From contig NZ_JAQQPS010000005.1 in assembly GCF_036688685.1 (NCBI RefSeq), positions 257,880 to 321,879 on the forward strand: a stretch of 64,000 nt of DNA, read 5' to 3'. Under the pieces are notes generated by a model that ran no database searches, was not told the DNA's origin, and saw only the letters and a list, made by a program, of their open reading frames with translations. Shown here piece after piece: positions 8,239 to 14,071 of this stretch (the first letter of the stretch is position 1; each line of letters starts with the position of its first letter). The translations under genes and the position numbers were made by a program. The DNA comes from JALYUM01 sp036688685 (GTDB taxonomy: Bacteria; Pseudomonadota; Gammaproteobacteria; Burkholderiales; Burkholderiaceae_D).

Positions 8239-9317
8239 CGCCGTCGCTGCTGCTGCGGACCCTGCGCGATCCGGCCTCGGCGCTCGACCTGACCCTGGCG
8301 CAATGGGATCTGATGCTGCGCCAGGCGGCGCGGGCGAAGTTGATGGCGTGCCTGGTCTGTTTGTTCGATGACGCCGGTCTTGCCAGCAGCCTTCCCGCAC
8401 CCGTGCTGCCGCACCTGGAATGGACTCGCGTCATGCTGCAGCGCCACGCCATGGCGGTCGATTTCGAGGTCGAGCGCATCCATGCCGCGCTCGCTGGCCT
8501 GCATACGCCGCTGCTGCTGCTCAAGGGCGCCGCCTACCGTGCTGCCGGTTTGGCGCCAGCGCGGGGGCGTTTGTTCAGCGATGTCGACATCCTGGTGCCA
8601 AAAGCACGCATCGGCGAAGTCGAGGCGGCATTGATGATGCACGGCTGGAGCGGCGCCGAACACGATGCCTACGACCAGCGCTACTACCGCGAATGGATGC
8701 ACGAAATTCCACCTATGCAACACACGCGACGCCAAAGTGTGATCGATGTTCACCATGCAATCTTGCCGGAAACGGCGCGCGTGCGCCCGGACCCGGCCCG
8801 CCTGCGCGCCGCCGCCGTCAATGTGCCGGGCATGCCCGGGGTGCAGACGCTGGCGCCGTTTGATATGGTCCTGCACAGCGCGGTGCACCTGTTTTATGAC
8901 GGCGAGTTCGACAACGGCCTGCGCGACCTGTTCGATTTGCACCGCCTGCTGACGCAGTTCGGCGCCACGCCCGGCTTCTGGGACGGCTTGCCGGCGCGCG
9001 CTTTCGAGCTGGAACTGGCGCGGCCCCTGCTGTACGCCTTGCGCTACAGTGCCCGCCTGCTCGATACGCCCGTGCCGGCCGCCGCGATCGCCGCGCTGGC
9101 ACCCGCGGCGCCCCGCCGCGGCTTGATGATGTTGATGGATGGCTTGTTCCTGCGCGCGCTGCAGCCCGCCCATGCCAGCTGTAACGATGCACTCACGGGC
9201 GTGGCGCGTGCTGCGCTGTACGTCCGCGGCAACTGGCTGCGCATGCCGCCGCTGCTGCTGGCGCGCCATCTGTTTCACAAAGCGTTCCTGTCCAGGTCTG
9301 GCGCAAGCGTCTCCTGA
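8235..9317 (+). CDS. Uncharacterised nucleotidyltransferase family protein (PF14907-like)
   Basis: 360 residues, starting in a 4-base ATGA overlap with the kinase gene. The segment LLLLKGAAYRAAG followed by RLFSDVDILVP is the core of the nucleotidyltransferase fold, with the D-x-D metal-binding pair in SDVDILV (about residues 116-119). The rest is helical and Ala/Leu/Arg-rich (for example FDMVLHSAVHLFYDGEFDNGLRDLFDLHRLL). Such proteins are regular partners of HprK-related kinase A cassettes and could transfer a nucleotide to a protein or small molecule. The substrate is unknown. It is the last gene of the cassette. Confidence 0.8.
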   Translation: MTPSLLLRTLRDPASALDLTLAQWDLMLRQAARAKLMACLVCLFDDAGLASSLPAPVLPHLEWTRVMLQRHAMAVDFEVERIHAALAGLHTPLLLLKGAAYRAAGLAPARGRLFSDVDILVPKARIGEVEAALMMHGWSGAEHDAYDQRYYREWMHEIPPMQHTRRQSVIDVHHAILPETARVRPDPARLRAAAVNVPGMPGVQTLAPFDMVLHSAVHLFYDGEFDNGLRDLFDLHRLLTQFGATPGFWDGLPARAFELELARPLLYALRYSARLLDTPVPAAAIAALAPAAPRRGLMMLMDGLFLRALQPAHASCNDALTGVARAALYVRGNWLRMPPLLLARHLFHKAFLSRSGASVS

Positions 9318-9409
9318 GACAGCTTGTGCCCGTGTCGGGAATTCCCTCCGGCGACCATTCTTCGAGCTCTGTCAAGAAATTTTTCTTTCAGTTCAGTATT
9401 GTTGCTGCA

Positions 9410-9424
9410 AGTAATTTAATTACT
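9410..9424. repeat. 15-bp palindrome upstream of the first FeeM-type gene
   Basis: AGTAATT-T-AATTACT is a perfect 7-bp inverted repeat in the AT-rich 217-base region before the N-acyl amino acid synthase gene. Two further ACTGTTG repeats follow nearby. It could be an operator; no promoter was assigned with confidence. Confidence 0.35.
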
Positions 9425-9534
9425 GTTGGTCTAGAGAAAAGTGCTTTTTAATAACTGTTGCAGTAGATTATGGATGCTATGATGGGCAACAGTACGAACG
9501 GCGCATCAGGCGTCATCCTGCTTGGAGAATGTCA

Positions 9535-10263
9535 ATGATGGACACGTTAGCGAACGAGCGAACCCATGCCAGCACGGCCGTTCAAGCCGCGACGTCTCCC
9601 TCTCCGAGTATTGTCGACGTGACAATCAATGAGCGTGTTTTCGGCATTCGTGCCGCGGACATCGACGACCGCCGCAATTCCGCCAGTGTGCTCATCAACA
9701 AGATGTACGCCTGGCGTGGCTACGCTGGCTCGCACCAGATTGTCACGGACCCGAACCGGATTACCCTGACCGCGTCCGACAAAGGCGAAGTCATCGGCAC
9801 CCTGAGCCTCGGGCTCGATTCCAGCGTCCGCCTGCTGGCCGACCAGGTATTCCAGGACTTGATCGATCCCATCCGCGCCAACGGCAGGGTGTGCGAGCTG
9901 ATCAAGTTTGCCATCGACCCTTCGGTGAAATCGAGAGCCGTGCTGGCTTCGCTGTTTCACGTCGCCTTCATCTACGCCCGCGACCTGAACAATTGCAGCG
10001 ATATTTTCATCGAGGTCAACCCGCGCCACCGGCGCTTTTACGAGAGATTGCTCAAGTTTCGGGTGGTGTGCGAGCCGCGTGACAATCCGCGCGTCCAAGC
10101 GCCGGCCGTCCTGATGCACATGAACACCGACTACGGAACCAGCCTCATCGCAGAATGGGCCGGCCGCACCGACGATTTGGAACATGAACACTCGCTGTTT
10201 CCGTATTTCTTTTCGCAACGCGAAGAGGTCGGTATCATCAACCGTTTGAAACTGATCGGTTGA
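9535..10263 (+). CDS. FeeM-type N-acyl amino acid synthase (copy 1)
   Basis: 242 residues. Three ATGs are close together (9529, 9535, 9538); GGAG at 9524-9527 favours 9535. The protein contains RRNSASVLINKMYAWRGYAG, then a GNAT-like acyltransferase core: VIGTLSLGLDSS, VCELIKFAIDP, ALASLFHVAFIYARD and FIEVNPRHRRFYERLL. This is the FeeM family, which condenses an acyl chain from acyl carrier protein with an amino acid. Such synthases are known to be linked to PEP-CTERM/exosortase loci. A second copy lies on the opposite strand at 13205-13861. A methyltransferase gene follows, possibly acting on the product. Confidence 0.82.
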   Translation: MMDTLANERTHASTAVQAATSPSPSIVDVTINERVFGIRAADIDDRRNSASVLINKMYAWRGYAGSHQIVTDPNRITLTASDKGEVIGTLSLGLDSSVRLLADQVFQDLIDPIRANGRVCELIKFAIDPSVKSRAVLASLFHVAFIYARDLNNCSDIFIEVNPRHRRFYERLLKFRVVCEPRDNPRVQAPAVLMHMNTDYGTSLIAEWAGRTDDLEHEHSLFPYFFSQREEVGIINRLKLIG

Positions 10264-10393
10264 CCGGCGTCGCAGCATTCCACCTGCCATCTGCATGCAG
10301 GCGCGCCCTTCACGGGATGCGCCTGCTACATGCGTTCCGCGTTGCAATTTTAATGTCTCTTTTCTCCATTTACATTCATACAAGGAAGTATTC

Positions 10394-11068
10394 ATGACGA
10401 TCGGTAAAAACCGGGATGAAATCGCTGAAGCGTATTCCTCCCCACCATGGTGGTATGACCTGCGCGGGTTCTTCATTTTGACATTTGCCTATAACAGCAC
10501 AATCGGCACCCAGCTGCGTTTTTTTGGTCCGAACTTCGGTCCAGAGCACCTGGAGGTGGCGTGCGGCACGGGCACCTTGCTGGAAATGATTTTGAAATGG
10601 CGCCGCCGCAAGCAGCTGCCGCAGGTGAAAGTGATGGGCATCGACTACGCGCCCTCCATGCTGGCCGGCGCCGTCAAGCGCTTTGCCAGGGATCCGCAGG
10701 TGCAAGTTCAGCACGCCGACGCGGCGCAGCTGCCTTTCCCCGACAACACATTCGATACGGCCAATATCGCGAACTCGATCCATTGCTTTCCGACAATCGA
10801 TGGCGCCTTGCGCGATATTTTGCGCGTGCTGAAACCGGGCGGGACGCTGGCGGCGAACGTGCTGTTGTACCCGAGTGGTTTTGCGCCCTTGCGCTGGGCG
10901 GCGCAGAAGATCAACGACTGGGGCATCAAAAAGGGCATTCTGTACAGCCCCTTCGAACAGGCTGATATTCGCCAGAAGATGCTCGCGGCAGGCTATGAAA
11001 TTGCCTCCGACTTCAAGGCTGGGAATACCTGGAATGTCGTGGCCCGCAAGCCTATGCATGGCGCGTGA
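10394..11068 (+). CDS. Class I SAM-dependent methyltransferase
   Basis: 224 residues from ATG 10394 with AAGGAAG 5-7 bases upstream. The motif order is that of a Methyltransf_11-type Rossmann enzyme: motif I LEVACGTGTLLEM (about 47-59), motif II VMGIDYAPSML, motif III HADAAQLPFPDNTFD and post-motif VLKPGGTL. The N-terminal segment contains SSPPWWYDLRGFFI, which looks membrane- or lipid-facing. The gene sits between an N-acyl amino acid synthase and a PEP-CTERM gene. Methylation of the acyl amino acid or a lipid is plausible but not shown by sequence. Confidence 0.8.
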   Translation: MTIGKNRDEIAEAYSSPPWWYDLRGFFILTFAYNSTIGTQLRFFGPNFGPEHLEVACGTGTLLEMILKWRRRKQLPQVKVMGIDYAPSMLAGAVKRFARDPQVQVQHADAAQLPFPDNTFDTANIANSIHCFPTIDGALRDILRVLKPGGTLAANVLLYPSGFAPLRWAAQKINDWGIKKGILYSPFEQADIRQKMLAAGYEIASDFKAGNTWNVVARKPMHGA

Positions 11069-11109
11069 GCGCGTCAGCATGCATTAAATCATTATGCTTA
11101 ATAAATAAT

Positions 11110-11148
11110 AATGACCTATGGAAACTTACTAAATTTCCACAGGTCATT
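11110..11148 (+). terminator. Stem-loop after methyltransferase gene
   Basis: AATGACCTATGGAAA pairs with TTTCCACAGGTCATT across a 9-base loop with a single mismatch, followed by an AT-rich run. It ends the FeeM-methyltransferase unit before the pepA promoter. Confidence 0.6.
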
Positions 11149-11263
11149 TATATTTCTTATTTGTAAGTTTGTTGCAGCAAAACGTGTCGGATTTTTTTAC
11201 AGTGTTAATTCCGCGACAGCTTTTTAATTTGTAAGTCATTGATTTTTAAGGGGGTTGGATATC

Positions 11264-11279
11264 TGGCACAGTTGTTGCT
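11264..11279 (+). promoter_or_regulatory. Consensus sigma-54 (-24/-12) promoter of the PepA-like gene
   Basis: TGGCACAGTTGTTGCT matches TGGCAC-N5-TTGCW exactly, with GG at 11265-11266 and GC at 11277-11278. It lies about 45 bases before the start at 11324, leaving a normal 5' leader. Sigma-54 control of PEP-CTERM genes by the PrsK/PrsR pair is established in floc-forming relatives. Confidence 0.85.
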
Positions 11280-11323
11280 ATATACCTGTCATCGGTACTA
11301 CCTCACACCCCACGGAGATTAAG

Positions 11324-12151
11324 ATGAAATTGTTTTCGAAAACCATTCTGGCCTGCTCGATCGCTGCAGCTTCCCTGTTCGCTGGCGCAAGCGCCCAAGC
11401 TGCTGAGTTCAATCAGTTCATCATCAATCCATACGGCACGTATGACAACTTCGCCGCAGACAAAATTACTGGTAATTATGTCGAAACGGCGACGTTTAAT
11501 GTTGATGGCACGTTCAACGTCTCTTTGTACTGGAAAGCTGGCCAGTTCGTCACCAACCAAGGCACCTATGCCTACGATGCTGATGAAACTGGTCTGGGCA
11601 ATTCCTACGGTATCTATGCTCTTTACAAGGCATCTGGTAAATACAGCCAATCTGGCGCCATCACGACTTTCCAATTCATTTCCAGCCCTTCGGACAGTCT
11701 TGAGCTGATCGTCGATACCAATAAAAATAACAAACTGGTCTCGAATGCGTCGACCGGCACGGGTGACTTCGTTTTCTCTAACACCACCGATGATGTCGTC
11801 TTGGCATCAGGCGATCCGCTGGTTGGCCAAGGTGAGCTCAATCCTGCGTTGAAGACCTGCGGAACCGGCCCCACCCCAGGCGCAAGCGGCATCAACTGCG
11901 GTAGTTTCGGCTCTACCACCACGTTTGTGCTGACCGATGAAGGCAAGGCGTTTTTCATTTCGCCAACACCTTTCTACAATCTGTCGTTTCAGTCGGGTCA
12001 GTTGAACAATTTCCCTGTCGGCGGCACCCGCACGATCAACGGTTCGCTTGACGTGGTATTCGCCAACGAAGTTCCTGAGCCAGCATCGCTGGGTCTGATG
12101 GGCCTGGGCCTGCTGGGTCTGGGTTTCCTGCGCGGTCGCAAGCAGTCGTAA
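11324..12151 (+). CDS. pepA: PepA-like PEP-CTERM protein (flocculation-associated type)
   Basis: 275 residues from ATG 11324 (GGAG upstream). It has a Sec signal peptide (MKLFSKTILACSIAAASLFAGASAQAA) and a C-terminal sorting signal: VPEP at about residues 251-254, a transmembrane helix (LGLMGLGLLGLGFL) and a basic tail RGRKQS. XrtA would cut near the PEP motif. The body (FNQFIINPYGTYDNF, ADKITGNYVETATFNVDGTF, SLDVVFANEVPEP) resembles the flocculation-associated protein PepA. It is lower in GC and more Asn/Thr-rich than neighbours, as is usual for this class. It is expressed from its own sigma-54 promoter and closed by a strong terminator. Confidence 0.85.
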   Translation: MKLFSKTILACSIAAASLFAGASAQAAEFNQFIINPYGTYDNFAADKITGNYVETATFNVDGTFNVSLYWKAGQFVTNQGTYAYDADETGLGNSYGIYALYKASGKYSQSGAITTFQFISSPSDSLELIVDTNKNNKLVSNASTGTGDFVFSNTTDDVVLASGDPLVGQGELNPALKTCGTGPTPGASGINCGSFGSTTTFVLTDEGKAFFISPTPFYNLSFQSGQLNNFPVGGTRTINGSLDVVFANEVPEPASLGLMGLGLLGLGFLRGRKQS

Positions 12152-12192
12152 TTGATGTGCCTGGCCTCGTGCCAGGTCCGTCATACGATATA

Positions 12193-12227
12193 AAAAAACC
12201 ACTGTCTGCGGACAGTGGTTTTTTTTA
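12193..12227. terminator. Bidirectional terminator between pepA and the ThiF-like gene
   Basis: A perfect hairpin (AAAAAACCACTGTC, TGCG loop, GACAGTGGTTTTTT) has T runs on both strands. It serves pepA from the left and the leftward ThiF-like gene from the right. Confidence 0.92.
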
Positions 12228-12240
12228 TGCCAGGTTCAAA

Positions 12241-13107
12241 TCAGGCTTTGCCGGCAAACTGGCGCTTGCCGATCGCAATGGCCAGGCGCTGGATCGGGTG
12301 TTTGTTACCCCACGGGCGCCAGGTGCGCGACAGCCTGTTGCGGTAAGCGTCGAACTGCATGCCGTGCGGCGCTGCCAGTACGTCGCCGCGGCCGAGCAGG
12401 ATTTTCAGCGATTCGGTCGCGGCGACGCCGGCACACAGCTGGCAGCCCATGATGGTCGACGGTCCGCGCTGTTCGGCAAAATTGACCGCCTCCGGAAACA
12501 CCAGGTAGGAACGGTGCAAACCCGCCGGCGCCAGGCCGACGGCAAACCGGATCGCCTTGTCCAGGTCCGGCAAATCGCCCCACTGAAAATATTCTTCGAA
12601 CGTCATTTTGCCCGGCATGAAATTCAGTAGGGCCGTGCCCATGCCCAGCGGCGCGGCGGTGGTCGCCGGAATGCCGAGTGTTGCGCACATGGCAAAGGTT
12701 TTCTGGCGTATTTCGAAGGCAAAGAAATCCAGGCTGTCGACATACAGGTCGACACCGCTGAAAAATGCCGCGAGATTGTCTGAATTAATTCCTTCTGGAA
12801 ATAACTGTATATCGATTTCGGGATTGATATCGCGCGCCATGCGCGCCAATACGTCCGCTTTCGGTTGTCCCAAAGTCGACATGTTCGCGCCAACCTGGCG
12901 ATTAAAATTGGGCAAATCGAAGGTATCGAAATCGGCCAGGTGGAATTTGGTAATGCCCAGGCGGGCCAGTGTCAGCAAATGGACGCCGCCGACTCCGCCG
13001 CCGCCGGCGATGGCAATGCGTTTGGTGCGCAGAATGGCTTGTTCCTCAGGCGTGACCCAGCCGATATTGCGGGAAAATGCCTGCTCGTAGCGAAATGAAA
13101 TCGTCAT
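12241..13107 (-). CDS. ThiF/E1-like adenylyltransferase
   Basis: 288 residues with the ThiF/MoeB/E1 Rossmann core. The ATP-binding loop IAIAGGGGVGGVHLLTLARLG (about 31-51), the motif ADFDTFDLPNFNRQ with the Arg and Asp used in adenylation (about 58-71), and LYVDSLDFF follow in the usual order. A C-x2-C pair is present (GCQLCAG), but the second pair of a zinc site is not evident. ThiF-like enzymes adenylate a carboxyl group, such as the C-terminus of a ubiquitin-like protein or a peptide. No such partner is seen here. It follows the second FeeM-type gene on the same strand by 97 bases, so it may activate the carboxylate of the N-acyl amino acid or act on a peptide. That is inference. Confidence 0.8.
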   Translation of the reverse strand: MTISFRYEQAFSRNIGWVTPEEQAILRTKRIAIAGGGGVGGVHLLTLARLGITKFHLADFDTFDLPNFNRQVGANMSTLGQPKADVLARMARDINPEIDIQLFPEGINSDNLAAFFSGVDLYVDSLDFFAFEIRQKTFAMCATLGIPATTAAPLGMGTALLNFMPGKMTFEEYFQWGDLPDLDKAIRFAVGLAPAGLHRSYLVFPEAVNFAEQRGPSTIMGCQLCAGVAATESLKILLGRGDVLAAPHGMQFDAYRNRLSRTWRPWGNKHPIQRLAIAIGKRQFAGKA

Positions 13108-13156
13108 GGGAAGCCGTTAAATAGTAAAAGGTTCGGTAATGCGGCGCCATAAACGC

Positions 13157-13181
13157 CAGCGCCGGCACAAGGCCGGCGCTG
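13157..13181. repeat. GC-rich inverted repeat between FeeM copy 2 and ThiF-like gene
   Basis: CAGCGCCGGC and GCCGGCGCTG form a perfect 10-bp stem with a 5-base loop in the 97-base gap. No U run follows on the coding strand, so it is more likely an mRNA-stabilising or attenuating hairpin than a full terminator. Confidence 0.5.
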
Positions 13182-13204
13182 CAACATCGGGAAGCGGGCG
13201 CGCG

Positions 13205-13861
13205 TTAGTGCGCCGGCTGTTCGTCGATCGATAGCAGACGGTGAATAATACCCTGCTCCTCGCGTGGCGAAAAGAAATAGGGGTAGAAAGAGCGCTCATT
13301 GACCGCCGTGCTGAACGATCCGCCGTGTTTCGCGATTTGTTCGCTGACGAAGGCCAGGTTCACGCGCAGCAGATAGGCCGGGGCATTCACACGGGTATTG
13401 GTCTTCATGTCGCCGATGCGCCTGAAGCCGAGCATGTATTCGTAGAACCGGCGATGGCGCGGATTGACCTCGATGACGATGTCGGTGCACTGGTGAATAT
13501 CGCGCGCATAGATCACGGCCAGGTGGAACAGGTTGGCCAGCGCGGTCTTGGAACGGACCGCCGGATCGAACGCCAGCTTGGTAAATTCGCACAGGTGCGC
13601 ACCGCTGCGGCGCAGTTCATCGAGTTCATCCTTGAATACCTGGTCGGCCACCAGGCCAATTTCAGAGTCCATGCCCAGCGTCAGGGTGCCGACGACATCG
13701 CCTTTGTCGGTGGCAGTGAGGGTAATACGGTTAGGATCGTCGGAGAAATGGTGCGTTCCCGCGTATCCACGCCACGCATACATCTTATTAATCAGCATGC
13801 TGGCCGAGTTGCGACCTTCCGCAGTATCGGTCAACCTGATTCCGAATGAATCTTGGTTCAA
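13205..13861 (-). CDS. FeeM-type N-acyl amino acid synthase (copy 2)
   Basis: 218 residues. It is clearly paralogous to the copy at 9535-10263, with the same blocks (GRNSASMLINKMYAWRGYAG, LTATDKGDVVGTLTLGMDSE, IVIEVNPRHRRFYEYML). The only in-frame start that aligns with copy 1 is a TTG at 13861. It is supported by GAGGA 7 bases upstream; an in-frame stop lies 33 bases before it. That ribosome-binding site lies inside a perfect 10-bp stem (13866-13887), which may control translation. The gene leads a leftward unit with the ThiF-like gene. Product and acyl specificity cannot be read from sequence. Confidence 0.82.
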   Translation of the reverse strand: MNQDSFGIRLTDTAEGRNSASMLINKMYAWRGYAGTHHFSDDPNRITLTATDKGDVVGTLTLGMDSEIGLVADQVFKDELDELRRSGAHLCEFTKLAFDPAVRSKTALANLFHLAVIYARDIHQCTDIVIEVNPRHRRFYEYMLGFRRIGDMKTNTRVNAPAYLLRVNLAFVSEQIAKHGGSFSTAVNERSFYPYFFSPREEQGIIHRLLSIDEQPAH

Positions 13862-13865
13862 GATA

Positions 13866-13887
13866 ACGTCCTCATCTATGAGGACGT
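13866..13887 (-). promoter_or_regulatory. Hairpin covering the ribosome-binding site of FeeM copy 2
   Basis: ACGTCCTCAT and ATGAGGACGT are perfect inverted arms separated by 2 bases. On the transcript, the GAGGA that serves the TTG start lies in the downstream arm, so it would be base-paired with UCCUC of the upstream arm. It could also be a DNA operator. Confidence 0.6.
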
Positions 13888-14071
13888 CATATTATCGCGT
13901 TCACCGACAAAATGGCGATTCGATAGGAAATTAATCAGCCTATTATCAAATTAATACCAAAAAGTGGAAACAAAATGTAAATCAGGTATTAATTTCCCAT
14001 TCTTCGGAATTAATGCACTGAGGTAATAACGGTGGCGCCCCAATTTATTTCCATGAGGAACCACATTATTA

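Noticed and set aside
10297..10326. GCAGGCGC...GCGCCTGC hairpin as terminator of FeeM copy 1
   Set aside because: The stem is good but no U run follows and the methyltransferase gene is close downstream, so it may not stop transcription.
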